Below are positions 10,901-23,164 of a stretch of DNA of 64,000 nucleotides, in pieces. The DNA comes from Diphasiastrum complanatum. Taxonomy: Eukaryota > Streptophyta > Lycopodiopsida > Lycopodiales > Lycopodiaceae. The translations under genes were made by a program, and so were the position numbers. Numbering within the stretch: the first letter of the stretch is position 1; each line of letters begins with the position of its first letter. The stretch spans positions 9,632,364 through 9,696,363 of the forward strand of contig CM055113.1 in assembly GCA_029204225.1 (NCBI GenBank), given 5' to 3'. The notes under the pieces were generated by a model. It saw only the letters and a list, made by a program, of their open reading frames with translations. It had not been told where the DNA came from and did no database searches.

Positions 10901-13900
10901 CATCAATCTCTATCCAGCATATTTCTCATTTATGAAAAGTGCAAGAATTGTTTTTGCTCTCCAACTTGTCCCACATCAATGAAAGTGGATAGGAAGTTGC
11001 CTTTCTCCTTCAGAAAGTGCTTCAGCTGTACTATACACAATCACAATCTATTAAAGTAATCAATTTTCTGCGGCTGAATCACAATGTTATGTGAATGATA
11101 ACAAATAGTCAAGACACTACCTAGCATGATTGTAAAATCCTGGCAAATTATTTTGTATGTATCAAAGGCAAGAACTTTTTCATACCTACTAGCTTGGATG
11201 TTAATTAAGCATCTAAGTGAAAAATTGTAGGGAGAAATTTATTTACAAATCATTCTTTCTAACTGTTTGGCTCACTACAACATCCACCACATTCGGAAGT
11301 TTTTTGTCTGTCAAGCTCATAAAAACTAATGGTTATTACGTTAAACTGATTTTTTTCTGGAACTTTTCTGATGCGTTTACTCTGGGCAATGCAGCATGCA
11401 TGTTGACTATTTAATAACAAGACATGGAGCTATCATATTCCTTAGTGAAACGTCTGATTAGAACACTTGAAACTTTAGCATCTTAATGCATCCGTGAACT
11501 AAAGCATCGTCTCAATAGTCATCCCTAGTTTTAAACAGCAAGGTGTATTAACATTTGAGCTTTATGGGGCTTAGGCAGTGCAACTTCTATGTTACTTTGA
11601 GCATTCAAAACTAAATGGAAGTTAGGAAAAGGCTGTATTTGAAAGAGCTCTGATTTCATGTAGCAAAAAAATATGATAAAGATGATTATGCTAATCTTAT
11701 CTTCCTTCAAGCATCAAGAATCTGTAGTGAGAAAAGCATTAACTAGTAAACTGAAACAAGATTGTTGCTGAAGTTAATTCACTCTACTGTGAAGTGTGTT
11801 GGTGCTTGGGAAGGCCAGTGCACTATTTAGGCGAGAAGTCTTGTTTGTAATGTGCAATCAACTCTCAAAGGGATGTTATCTACCTTTGAAAGTGCTAACA
11901 TCCAGAAGTTACATGTTTAAGGAGAAAGTATTGGACTAAAGTGTGTGCTGTGCTATTGGTGCCATTGTGATAAAGGTACCTTGCATTCAAGAGCAAGTAG
12001 GGGGCATAGAGAGAGGGAGAGGGGATCTAATATCTTATATATGGTTGCAAACAAACATTGACAAACGACAACAAACACACAAGTTTTTCAGATGTTTTTA
12101 TCGATTTGCCATTTCAAAAAAATGTTAATACAATCTTGGCCTATCCCAAAGAACTTGAATGAAGTAAGAGCTTCTCCTATAAATACTTTGTCCCATGGAG
12201 TGAAGATGCTCCTTAAGTTTTTTTGATATAGAAAAGGCTCTTATTTTAACTCCAACACTTAGAACTTAGATACATCACAATCAAGAGGTCCAACTTCTCT
12301 TGTTGCAAATTTTGGTGACGAGACTTATTTCTATTTTATTGAAGGTTCAAACTCTACAGATGTTCAGGTCAAATCAAATTATGAGATCCTTGAAGTTCCA
12401 GGACCGTCGAGACCCAAAAATGAAAGACTATTTCGTAAAAGGCATTTACTTTAGCCATTGCATGTAAATACTTTCTAATGATTTAAATTGTAGGCGGGTG
12501 CAAATCATAAGTTAAGCTCCATTTGTTTAAGAACCATTGAATTGCCAAATGAGGAGGCCATTCATATTTATTCATGGACTAAAATTTAATCCACACTAAA
12601 TTTTTTGATTTCTTGAGCATACATCTCCTTTTTGTGTCAAATTATGGTGTGCATTCTTCATACAATAAAAATGTTGTTCATTGAAGTTTAAATTATGGAT
12701 ATTGTTGAATTTTAGTTTATATCGGATTGTGTTTATTATTTTGGTTGAATAATTAAGTTGGTCTCAAGTACATGTAAGATGCTAGCTACTACCATTTGAA
12801 AGAGCTTGTATGATAAGGTACACATTGAGAACTGCTATAAATATAATTTCTTGGTTGCTTTCTTCCAACAGAAAATTGATTCATCCAAAATTACAGTTTG
12901 GATGCATTTCAAAGATTGACTATGCAAATCGTGACAAAGTATGATTTTTCTGTTAAGCTCCTAATATAGATTATCTACAAAATTTATCAAGCCCTTTTAA
13001 TAAGATAAATATTGCCACACTCCATTTTCTATTGATGTGTTTTTAGCCTATTCTTCCCTTTTCCTATTTGGACAGATAGGGTAAGTCTTAATTAACATGT
13101 TTTTCTCTTTTCCAATGCCTTCTTGATTCATCTCTTCAAGACATGTAGGCCCATTTAGGTCTTTTGCCAAAACCTCCTAACATGTTTGACCATATAAAGG
13201 CCCATGGTAACAAGATTTTAAACATTGAAAAGAATAAAAACTTGAGGTGTGTCATATGCAAAATCTTGAGGGAACTTGAAAATCATGTTTTAAATCTCAA
13301 CAAAAAATTATTGCATGAAAATCCACGCATCTCATGCATGAAGAAATATTTCATCACTCATGCATCATTGGATGACGATGGGGCTATTATAGATTGGGTG
13401 CAAAGCTTCACAATTTTTTGGTGGGGAATAAACTAAAATTTGTAAGAATAATGCATAGTGGCTACAAATCACAGAGGGTGAGCATGAGTGGTTTCGTATT
13501 GGGTTTCTAAATAGTAGGGTGCTCATCAAAAAAGCATGCATATTGTAGTTTTATGTGAAGATTAAGAGAACTATTTGTTTTTGAGAAAAAATCAATTTTT
13601 GACTATCTTTTTAACAGCTTCTATTGGAAGCTATGCTGCATGGTTTTCAAAGGTTAAGAGCTTGAACAGACTCTCAACAGATGGCTGCCCTCAATGATGG
13701 TAGCTACATGAGAATTTAGATTGTCATTTGGTCACAAATAGTGAGAGAATGTGTGTGCGCGTGCGCGTGACATCAGTCGATCTTGACAAGCTCCAATAGA
13801 CATTATACATTAAATTTTTAGTAAGCATTGCTATGACAAGGCTACTTCAATGTCTAAAGCAAGCTCGTGCATAAAGCCAAACATGTTGTTAATCAGACAC

Positions 13901-14194
13901 ACAAGGCTTTCGATAGTTTGACTGTCGAGGCTCCTTCGACAGTTTGACTATCGCGTAGATACCTGTTTGTGATTCTCGTGTAATTTTGTAGACTGTGTGA
14001 CAATGGAGTAAATATGCAGCAACATGAATGGATCTTGATTAACTATGAGACTTAGGGAGAGTAGTAAATCCAAAAGGGGAATCTTCATCACCAATTTCTT
14101 GAGCCTCTACCTATTGAACTCCCCTACGACGACGAGGCATTATTATCTGGCCGCCTTATTGTACAGTGTTGAGGAAACCTCTTTTGAGTTATCC
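10901..14194. other. AT-rich intergenic region, no gene recognised
   Basis: The first few hundred bases are presumably the 3' UTR and flank of the AHK1-like gene. The short open frames here, for example a 90-codon one at 13164, show no family motif that I recognise. Confidence 0.5.
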
Positions 14195-14310
14195 TCAAAA
14201 AACCTGCATTTAGTAGAACTTCTCAATTTTTTTGAAGACTTTTACTTATAAAAAGGTATATATGCATGTATAAAAAATCGACAGACATTTTATGATGCCA
14301 ATTTTTTTAA
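14195..14310 (+). repeat. Dispersed AT-rich repeat, copy 1
   Basis: The block AAAAAACCTGCATTTAGTAG...CTTCTCAATTTTTTTGAAGACTTTTACT.ATAAAAAGGTATATATGC is shared with 35085-35200 in the same orientation. It is also shared, in reverse orientation and more diverged, with two copies near 40.5 and 41.0 kb. Confidence 0.7.
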
Positions 14311-14939
14311 AAATTAGCAGATCCCATTCTTATAGTTTGCTGATTTTTCAGACCACTCCTCTTTACATAAAACAAAAACTAACAGCCCTTAGTAGGGATG
14401 GATGTCTAGCGACCTATTTGGCAATATTCAAATGTACCTTTAGTCTAAAACGTCCCATGGTTATGAGACCATGTGGACAAGGAAAGGCTGGAGATGGCTT
14501 GGCTTGCGTTGGGGAGAATTGTTTTCTCCTCCGAGCAACAACACACCTTTCCTCTGCCTTCTTTAGCACAGGCAGCAGGTAAATTATTTCATCTTCTTTG
14601 GAAAATAATCCATCCCTGTGAGGGTTTTGGGGGAAATAAGATTGCAGAGAGAGTATTGGAGAATCCACAGTTTTAAGGAGAGGGTGAGAGATGGCCAGTG
14701 GACATTCTTTTCAGCAGAAGCAGCAGCTACTTCATCTGTTTCTGTGAGTGGAAGCGCAGGCAACAGCTTTCAGGGTTCAGCAAGAGGCAGGTGGGGTTCT
14801 GGCAGAGATGGGTGCCTCCCTGCTTGCGCCCAGGCCTGGCCAGGATTCTGGGGTAGTGCAGACGGTTGCATTTGGATCAACCCCCAGTCGGGGCAGCTTC
14901 TGTTCTTTGGTAGGACGATATCCTACAAGGGGAGTTTTG
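14311..14939. other. No intact gene; possible decayed 5' part of the PPR pseudogene
   Basis: From about 14618 a frame stays open into the pentatricopeptide remains, but its first 100 residues have no recognisable similarity and the composition changes near 14690. Confidence 0.3.
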
Positions 14940-15623
14940 TGGCAGAAGATCCACCCGTTGTGTCCAAGTTCAACCTTGGGAAGCAGAAGGCCTACATGGG
15001 AGAGGACACAGTGGCAGCAGACACGGCTCTGCATGAGATTATACAGAGTCCGCTGTCGTCGATGGATCTGGCGATGCTGCTGGATACAATGGTGGCTAAG
15101 AATCGGCTTAATTCGAAGGATTTCCGCTACGTACTGCATGAGCTTGGAATAAAGGTGAGTGGCAGAAAGCCATGAGGAGCTTTGATTGGATGATGCGATG
15201 CGGGCCCAGTAAGCATGAGTGCAGCAAGCTGTCTAGCATCATGATTAGTACATTGGGAAGATTGGGGAAGGTGAATGCGGCCGAGGAAATTTTCGAAAAG
15301 GTTCAGGTAGCAGGGTTTGGGGATAATCATGGTCAGTGCTTATGGACGCAGCGGGAGATGCGAGAAAGCATTGCATGTGTTCTGCTGTACAACTCTGTGA
15401 TTTATGCCTTTGGAAAGGGTGGCTACAAAAGGCGGTTGAAATTTTCGAGGAAATGCAACGACAGAGTGTAGATCTAGCCTGACCGTTCCCTGATAGCTGC
15501 TTACAGCAGATGGATCATGTGGGCTTTGGATGGAAGCTCAGAGCTTGTTCACAGCTATGCAACAAAGCTATGCAGTGTTCGGGAAACTTTTTTGAAATTT
15601 CCCTCAAAAATCCCCTATCTTAA

Positions 15624-15710
15624 CTTAACGAGTATTCCGGCTACTCACAGGGGATATGCAACAAAGCTTAACGAGTATTCCGGCTACTCACAGGGGATAT
15701 GCAACAAAGC
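15624..15710 (+). repeat. Two tandem 43-bp repeats
   Basis: The unit starting CTTAACGAGTATTCCGGCTA at 15624 is repeated without change from 15667. A shorter match (ATGCAACAAAGCT) lies at about 15556. The tandem sits at the point where PPR similarity stops. Confidence 0.9.
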
Positions 15711-15719
15711 TGGGCAGAC

Positions 15720-16102
15720 TTGACATTTGCCAGCCTCGTCTCTTACGATCACGCCCGCCCACACAACGTGTCCCCATGTCTTTATGACCCTGCCCCCTCC
15801 CTGCCTTGCAGCTGCCTGGCCCCACCTTTGCTTGTCCGGCGCCCACCCGCATGCGGCCACGCCTGTTGCTGCCCGGTGCCACCTGTGTCTGCCCGGCGCA
15901 ACGCAGCTGCCCAGGACCGTGGCACTGTCACCCGCAAAAATTTTGAGCGCCCCCATTTTTTACGGGCACTGTGCGTGCTCTGTCGGGCAGCCCACTCCAC
16001 GTGTCGCAGAGGCACAGGAGCGGGCGTTATCCCCCCTACCAATAAGCGACTGCGATTTGCTAGCAAACGAAGAAGGCTAGCTTAGAAATAGATGTCACCT
16101 AC

Positions 16103-16104
<2 letters not shown>
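15720..16104. other. GC-rich insert within the PPR pseudogene
   Basis: A block of about 385 bp of C-rich sequence, unlike its AT-rich surroundings, separates two halves of the PPR remains. Open frames exist on both strands but are low-complexity Pro/Cys/Ala-rich, and I recognise no protein. It is probably part of an inserted element. Confidence 0.5.

Positions 16105-16144
<40 letters not shown>
16105..16144. repeat. (CT)n microsatellite
   Basis: About 40 bp of CT directly abutting the resumption of PPR similarity (CTCATTGATGCTTATGGG). Confidence 0.95.
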
Positions 16145-16148
<4 letters not shown>

Positions 16149-16695
16149 GATGCTTATGGGAAGCATGGGAACCCACAAGGAAGCAACCAAGCTCTTCACA
16201 TCAATTCAAAATGAAGGGCTACGTCCCCATATTCTAACATATTCGGCCCAAACTATTTGGCAGATTCCCACACGCTACGCACCCGTTCGCCACTTCATTT
16301 TCAGCACTTATAGAGAGTTACTCCAAATCTGGATTGCTTGAGGAAGCAACAAAGTTGTTTCAAGAGTGTTGGTCTTCTTGCTTGAAACCAGATGTTGTAC
16401 TATCAATACTTTGAATACATTAAAAATCAGACCAATGGCAAAAATCTGATCTCATAGATCAAAAATCCCAATCTCTGGGAAGCCATTGATTTCGTTGCCA
16501 TTACACTATTGGTGAGTGCACACCACTCCCAACATGTTCCTAAATTCATCGGTGATGCTCGCCAAGATAGATGGCCGGAATATTTCAATACAAACGATTG
16601 GGCATCCTTCTTAATCAAAGAGTTGATAGCAGCTCTGAAGAAAATGACCCACATCACTTGCGGAGGCCTGTGAACTTCAAAATGGACGTGAGTGC

Positions 16696-17076
16696 TCATG
16701 AAGAGGGCATGCTGCCACCAGATGAAGCATTATGCTTCAATCTAGGAAAACGGCTATTGTGTTCATTCTTTGCCAAGTAATCCTTCAATATTTCAAGTGC
16801 TTTAGCTTTAAGTTTGTTTTCAAACTTCCAAGAAGCCTTAATGAGTGGAGCCCGTATCCACTTCACTAGATATTCACGTTGAGTGCCAGTTCTCTTTCTA
16901 TGTGCCAATACTTGTTTTGGAGCAAGTCGACCTTTTGTATCATCAAGTGTCGTTGGTGGATGACAAAGTTCGTGTTGACAATCAAATCGCTCATCCGGTT
17001 TGTACCGTTGAGTAATGAGATATGAAACACGTGTATATCCAAGGTTGACTGACGGCAGCGCCAATCGATAAGTCAC
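16696..17076 (-). pseudogene. Gypsy integrase tail with chromodomain-like motif
   Basis: An open stretch of 126 codons ends in RTGTQREYLVKWIRAPLIKASWKFENKL. The pattern YLVKW...P...A.W...... is typical of the chromodomain at the end of chromovirus integrases, which guides insertion into heterochromatin. Confidence 0.6.
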
Positions 17077-17527
17077 TGGATTGATCTTTTTTGTGATATA
17101 AAAGGGACCAACATAAGGGCGAACAAACTTATGGCAACCTGATATTTTTGGTGTTGTTCGTCTTCATTCAATTCCAGTTCTCATCGATGGGGATTCACAT
17201 CGGTTGCCATGTTGCGTTGTGATTGCTCCAAGAATGCTTTCACCTCTGTAAGCTTCGTGTGCCATTCGTTGATGAATTCCTCTACAGTGGGGACTGGGGT
17301 TTCCTGCACTCCTGTAAAGAAAGAGCTAGGAACAATTGGCAATACCATTGCTTATTTCGAATGGTGCCTTTCTAGTGGATCTGTTCACTTGGTTGTTATG
17401 TGTGAACTCAAGGATATCCAAGTAGTTGACCCAATCATATTAGTCCCAAGCGACATCATAGATACTGTTTAATTTGTCTGATCTGTCTGAGGGTGATAGG
17501 CAATGGTGAAATTCAGTCCGGTTCCTA

Positions 17528-18153
17528 CTAGGTGAATAAACATGTCCAAAACTTTCCCACGAACTTGGTGTCTCGATCTGAAATAATCGTTCTAGGTAGG
17601 CCATGGTATTTGAAAAATAACCTTGTCACTTCTTCAGCTGTCACTAAATTCTTGGTTGGTACAAGGTGAGCTTGTTTTAAAAAGTGGCAAACCACCACAT
17701 AAATTGAATCAAAGCCTTGACATCGTGGTAGTTGTACACTCAAATCCATCCTCACTGATTTCCACGGATATGTTGGTACATATTCGGCCAATAGAAACCT
17801 CTCTTGAGAAATTTATACATGCGATTCACCCCTGGGTGTCGAGCGGCGAGTACGTCGTGATGTTCTCTCAAGATTTTCTTCCTCAGGTAGATGGCGTTTG
17901 AAACATATACTCTATGTTGTTTATAAACAAGCATTTGATCTTTTCAAGTGAATTGTTGACATGGTTTTCCTAGCTGGAATTCTATCATTAGCTCCTTAGC
18001 CAATGGGTCTACACTATACTTATCTTTGATTTCTTGGAGTAGACTAGTCACCTGAGTTGCTACCGTTGCCATCAAGTATTCTTGTCTACTTAATGCATCT
18101 GCAACCACATTGTTCTTTCCCACCGTGTGTGCAATATCTATGTTAAAATTCAA
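17528..18153 (-). pseudogene. Gypsy RNase H end and integrase
   Basis: NNVVADALSRQ marks the end of the RNase H/connection. The HHCC-type zinc region follows (REHHDVLAARHPGVNRMYKFLKRGFYWPNM), then the DDE core with GFDSIYVVVCHFLKQAHLVP and GLPRTIISDRDTKF. Stops separate the blocks. Confidence 0.8.
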
Positions 18154-18380
18154 GAAATTTTTTTGTCATCGCATTTGCTTTGGCGTGAGCATACCTTGAG
18201 ATGCAAAATACTTGAGTGATGCGTTGTCAGTGAACGCCTTAAAGGGCTTTTCTACTACATAATGTCTCCAATGCTCCATTACTTGAACTACTGCAACCAT
18301 CTCTTTTTCATGAGTTGGCCATCATCGATCCACTTCACTCAATTTCTTCAAAAAATATGCAACTAGTTTTCCTTCTTGCA

Positions 18381-19267
18381 TCAACAAGCCCCAATAGTGA
18401 TGTTTGATGCATCCATATGGATCTCAAATGATTTGTTGAAGTCCGGTAGAGCAAGAATGAGTTCTTGAGTGATTCGTCGTTTAAGTTCTTGGAATGTTGC
18501 TTCACATTCTGGTGTCCATGTCATTTTTAGATGAATCTTTGTTTGTTCCAACAGTGGTGCCACAATTTTGCTAAATGCTTCGATGAATCTTCTGTAAAAG
18601 TTGCATAGCCCCATGAAGAATATGATGCCATGAACAGTTCTAGGTGCTAGCCAGTCCAAGATAGTCTTGATCTTCTTAGGATCCATCTGAATTCATTTGT
18701 AGCCTATAATGTGCCCAATGAAATCAACTTCATCTACTACAAACTCACATTTCTCTCTTTTCGCGAACAAGCAGTTTCTCCCTAGTCGTTGAAGAACTGT
18801 CGTTAAATGTTCAATGTGATCTTTAAGGCTGCAGTTAAATACTAAGATTCGTCGATGTACACAATAACAAATTCGTCTAAGCAATCTTGAAAGATGTTAT
18901 TCATCAATGTGCAAAATGTGGTTGGTGTGTTTGTTAGACCAAACGACATCACCATGAACTCATGACTCACATACCTTGCACGAAACATCGTTTTATGCTC
19001 ATCACCTTTAGTTATCCAAATTTGGTGATATCCGAACTGGAGATCTATTCGACTAAAATAGTTGGCATGTTTGAGTTGATCGAATAGGTCATCAATTTTG
19101 GGCATGGGATATGTGTTCTTGATAGTACTCTGGTTGAGCGTGTAGTAATCTACACATATTTGAAGAGTCTTGTCTGTCTTTTCCACAAATAAAACTGGAG
19201 CTCCAAAAGGTGAAGTGCTAGGTCTAATAAATCCTTTGTCTATCAATTCACCAAGTTGTCGTTTCAA
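18381..19267 (-). pseudogene. Gypsy reverse transcriptase and start of RNase H
   Basis: Motifs in order: [48 protein letters not shown], the catalytic YIDD region disrupted by a frameshift at about 18842 (YIDES), KCEFVVDEVDFIGHII, GLCNFYRRFIEAF and the RNase H start FEIHMDAS. The element cannot encode an active enzyme. Confidence 0.85.
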
Positions 19268-19687
19268 TTCCGCAACTCTTCTTGTGACTTCCTGGTTCTC
19301 ATGAAGTTGGTTCTATTCCTGGTACCAACTCAATTTTATAGTCAACTGGCCTTCAAGGAGGTAGGTGAGCTGAAAATTTCTTCGAAAATACATCGCTAAA
19401 TTCCTCTAGTAGATCTACTACCTCTTTTGGTAGATTTCTTGTCGCTCACTTTTCCCTTCTGAAACCTCTCGGCAAATGCAACGGAAATGCTTTGACTTCT
19501 TTCCCCTTGTCATCCTTTTCATCACTGATGCAGCAACTAGGTTTTGTTCGATGTCGACACTCTCCGCGCCTCCTCTGGGTGGAGGTTTTGTTGTACATAT
19601 CTATCCCTTGCAATCCAAGAGGACCAGGTTTGAGCTCCTACCCAATACTGCGATAGAGTGTTCATTTAAACAAGGGGGGGGCCAAAA

Positions 19688-19909
19688 TCACATCAAATGC
19701 ATCCATTCTAAAATTAGAAAGCTAAGTTTAGCTTTCCATATTCCAATCTGCACTTGGATGTTCAATGTTGCTTTGTCTAAATCCAGTATTCTCTTTGTTG
19801 TTTCCACCTTGAGGCTTGACATCACATTCCTGGTTGACAAGCTGAATTGGTCCACTACGCTCTTGGATATATTGTCATGTGAAGCTTCAGAGTCGATCAT
19901 GAAATCCAA
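19688..19909 (-). pseudogene. Gypsy aspartic protease fragment
   Basis: The motif DFMIDSEASHDNIS replaces the active-site consensus DSGATHNFIS, with Gly changed to Glu. The length and the position before the RT fit. Confidence 0.65.
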
Positions 19910-20187
19910 CTACCTCCCCACAATCTTTCCTAACAGTAAATAATAATTTTGAACCCATATTGGAGGTTGTCCCATGGAAGCTCCTTTCCATATTTGTGTC
20001 TCATCCACCCACAAACGTAATCTCTTTTCTCGACTCCCAACTAGATCAAATTACCTAAATCAAATCAAGCTATCATGGGTTATTCAGGTCCAAGCAAGCA
20101 CAACACAAACGAACATACAAACCAAAGCTAACACAGAGGATCTCTCTCAAGTCACATCCCCCTTGAGACCAGACATAGGATCTTTGC

Positions 20188-21490
20188 CTAGCCATGTCCA
20201 CACAAATCTATCGTAATGAAGTACTTTGCATCACCCAATGACAATACTCCGAATGGTCCACAAATATCTGAATGCGCAATTTCAAGTACCTTAGTTGCTT
20301 TATAAACATCCTTACTAAAAGGTGTTCTAGTCATCTTGCCTTTAAGATAGGATTCACAGGTAGTCTGAATATCTCTACTTTTGATTTCGACTCCTTGAAT
20401 TGTCCGACTTTTATTGGCTTGGTACAAGGCTTCCATGTTCATGTGACATAGCCTTTTGTGCCACAGTACATCTGTTGATTTCTGAGTTTGATTGACTTGT
20501 GCGATTCTTGTTCGAATGTTCAGGTGATACAAATTTTCTTCTCTGCTGCGTTTAGCAACCAGGTTATCAAAATCTTTCTCGAACATGTCACAAGAGTTCT
20601 TCGTGAAGGTTACTGACATGCATGTATCGACTATCTTAGCAACGGATGGAAGATCTTTATCAAGAGTAGGGACATAGAGAACTTCCTCTAGTTTCTTGTC
20701 TCCCTGACTCGTGTCTAGGCATAATACACCGGTTCCATCATCCATGTGTTTAGAACCGTCTCCAAGTATAATGAATTTCGAATAGTTCATCTTCTTGTAC
20801 TCAAACAAAATTTGTTTCGAGAAAACAAAATGTGAGGTGGCTCCCGAATCAAGTACTACTTCTTGAATTGAATTAGATGAACAACATAGATCAGTATTAA
20901 CATAAGCTGCTGAATTCCTTGTTGCCCTGTCTTCTTCTGCTGTAGAGCATTCGGCTTTGTCTTCAACATAGTTTGGATCTGAAGGTTCGATTATGCTCCT
21001 TTTTGTTTCTGGGATTCTGATAACAGTCTATTGTTGCATGACCCCATTTATGACAATGAATGCATTCAATCTTTGGATTTAGCCAACACTTTTCTTCTGT
21101 GTGACATGATCTTCTGCATCTGTTGCAGATCTTCTTATCACCAGAATTATTCTGTTGTTTTCCAGATTGTTGTTCATTAGTCTTAGACTCATTCTTCTTA
21201 GACGACTCCCTCTTAAACTTAGACTTCTTAAAAGATTTATTCTTCTGAGTAAATAGAGCATATTTTGAATCACCATTCTCGTCATAGCGTTCACGAGCTT
21301 CTACTTCTTCCTTCACTCCGTTATTGCCTTTTGAAGTGTCATTGTCGCATCTTTCGCCAATAAGGTTCGAGTTGTGGAATGACCTGGGTAGTGCTCGAAG
21401 AAAATAACTAAGCTGTTTTTCCTTAGAAATTGTATTTTCTGTACCAGAATTTTGCAAGGAAATAAACAGATCTTTAATCTTTCGCACGTG
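20188..21490 (-). mobile_element. Copia fragment: gag, protease, start of integrase
   Basis: The gag part (20963-21487) has two zinc-knuckle-like sites, CNRCRRSCHTEEKC and CIHCHKWGHATIDC. The protease/pre-integrase part (20188-20808) reads ILGDGSKHMDDGTGVL, LEEVLYVP and WHKRLCHMNMEALY, and integrase starts DICGPFG. It stops abruptly near 20188, close to the gypsy element, which suggests truncation. The gag ending is very like that of the element at 45.8-46.8 kb (GHATxDCYQN.RNKK), so the two belong to one family. Confidence 0.85.
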
Positions 21491-21762
21491 GTTTCACCCG
21501 CTATTGTCTTGTGCTCATAGCATCAATCTGACTTGTATTTCTATACATTAATCTGAATCAATTATTGTCTTAGTTTTTGTGAGAAATTTCAACTAGTTTT
21601 GCTATTTTGGTCATATTTGTATATTTAGCAATTGAGGCCAATTTTCATATTAGACTTAGAGTTTGACTTTTCAATGTTATATTAGTCTAAAAGTATTTGA
21701 ATAAACACTTTTTGAAAGTGTGGAAAACTGTAGTACACGAGTTTTAGAATATTCAATTTGAA

Positions 21763-22203
21763 TGTTGGAGACATTAAATCTAGTCCACATTAATGCTAGG
21801 GTTTCTGATATGGAGGGAAACCAAACTCATTAATGAATCATGGATCTGTTATATATAGTTGTACACTCGTGGGAAGAGATACATTCTCTCTCTTGTTATC
21901 ACTTCATGCTTATACATGAGTTCCCTTGGGTTCATCTATCCATTAGTGCACTATATTTGTGATATCTTGCAATCTTGTGTGTAGAATGCCTATTTTATGC
22001 TATTTTTGGATCCACACGTGTGAAATACAATATCTTACTATTTTTTTTACAGATAGGAACTTCATCACATCTTATGTTTGATGTTTGATCAGGTTCTTAT
22101 TGAGCTTGCATCTCTTTTATTGAGTAGATGTCGATTTTTGATCTATCTCTAACCAAAGATCAGGTTATGGATTTGGATCTTAATTGATCCCAAATTCTTC
22201 ACA
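21763..22203 (+). repeat. 5' LTR of a copia element
   Basis: Starts TGTTGGAGAC and ends TTCTTCACA, giving TG...CA ends, directly before a tRNA-Met primer site. A TATATATAG box lies at about 21850. Length is about 441 bp. Confidence 0.7.
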
Positions 22204-22215
22204 TGATATCAGAGC
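22204..22215 (+). promoter_or_regulatory. Primer binding site (initiator tRNA-Met type)
   Basis: TGATATCAGAGC is one base off the plant copia consensus TGGTATCAGAGC and sits immediately after the LTR end. Confidence 0.75.
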
Positions 22216-22798
22216 TTGTGTCACAGGTTATGAAAGGATCAAGCACATCTATCAAGAATTTGGAAGAGATATCAATGCTAGAGCATGCTAGATTGACTTC
22301 TACCCAAAAATCGAGTTTCTTGCATATGTACATTGGATCTTTTGTAGATCAAAACTCATTTTAGGTCAAAGAACTTGAGGAATTCCAATTTCACTCCATA
22401 ATTGCTGGAAATAGCCGATTTTGGATGCATTAGTAAGGTCTCACTTGAGGTTACAAGATTCTATATCAAGTTATTGGCAATTGCATGTAGAATTTGAAAT
22501 ATTCAATATTTTGTGATTTTGTCAAAAATCTAATTTTGATTGAATCTCTATTTTGTGAGGTTATCGAACTTTATTATAGTGTGTTTCAATCTTACGAAGT
22601 GGCAAGAGTCATTAGATTGAGGATAGATCATAGGTTGATCAAGATTTCTACATTCTATGTGTTAATTTGCTAGATATAAGTGCTAGAAGAGAATTGAGAG
22701 GTTCCATATCTTTGTAATTTCTTTTTGGAAATATTTGTTGTATTTCAAAATCTTTGTAAGGATCAAGTCATTGCAACACGACTACATCAAGTGGATAC

Positions 22799-23041
22799 AT
22801 GTTGGAAGGAAATGATAGGCTTACCTCAAGCAACTATTCATTGTGGAAAGTGAGAATGAAATCACTTCTTGAGATGAATGATGTTTTGGGTATTGTTGTA
22901 GGCCTAGAGAGGCCAGCAACACAACAAGAACAAGTGAGGTATTACAAGAGATCTAAAAGAGCTCTACACATGATAAAGATGAATGTTACCGATGAAAACT
23001 TTCTCACACTTTCAAAACGTGTTTATTCAAATGAAATTTAG
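22799..23041 (+). pseudogene. Copia gag N-terminal fragment
   Basis: LEGNDRLTSSNYSLWKVRMKSLL...VLGIVVGLERP is the usual start of a copia gag (L.G.NY..W...M...L). It ends after 80 codons, and no zinc knuckle or pol follows, because a minisatellite and unrelated DNA come next. The element is truncated. Confidence 0.75.
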
Positions 23042-23164
23042 ACTAATAAACTTTGAAAAGTATGCCAAATATGAAAATATTGACAAAATGATTAAACTAG
23101 TTGAATCTTTCACAAAAAAACACAGGATGGCGGCTGGAGATAACCGATGGAAGGATGGCGAATG

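Larger units (their letters stand above)
14940..16415 (+). pseudogene. Broken pentatricopeptide-repeat gene, GUN1-like
   Basis: The pieces lie in the expected order but in shifting frames. RYVLHELGIK runs into (frameshift near 15155) GEWQKAMRSFDWM, then KLSSIMISTLGRLGKV, AAEEIFEKVQVAGFG and LYNSVIYAFGKGGY. A further shift gives AVEIFEEMQRQ, followed by a stop near 15478. After an interruption of about 580 bp come LIDAYGKHGN, KEATKLFTSIQNEGLRPHILTYS, and (another frame) LIESYSKSGLLEEATKLFQ and LKPDVVLS. These are canonical 35-residue PPR units. The phrases LASAMISTLGR and TYSTLIDGYSKGGL remembered from GUN1, the chloroplast retrograde-signalling PPR-SMR protein, are very close, so a GUN1-like parent is inferred. 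The SMR domain is not seen. The frameshifts, stops and inserted DNA show that it is dead. Confidence 0.7.
16430..19945 (-). mobile_element. Decayed Ty3/gypsy retrotransposon with chromodomain-like end
   Basis: In minus-strand order: protease (IDSEASHDNIS), reverse transcriptase ([19 protein letters not shown], then [12 protein letters not shown] and YIDES), RT end/RNase H (NFYRRFIEAFSKI, EIHMDAS), integrase zinc-binding part (REHHDVLAARHPG), integrase core (RMDLSVQLPRCQGFDSIYVVV) and a C-terminal piece ending in EYLVKWIRAPLIKASWKFEN that resembles a chromodomain. The order PR-RT-RH-IN is that of gypsy, and the chromo-like tail points to a chromovirus. There are many stops and shifts. LTRs were not located. 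Confidence 0.85.

Noticed and set aside
13164-13436. 90-codon frame with CVICKI, considered as a decayed zinc finger
   Set aside because: The Cys spacing has no matching His pair and nothing around it looks like a transposase.
15688-16085. Long frames on both strands in the GC-rich block
   Set aside because: Stop-poor because of high GC. The frames overlap on both strands and have no recognisable motif.
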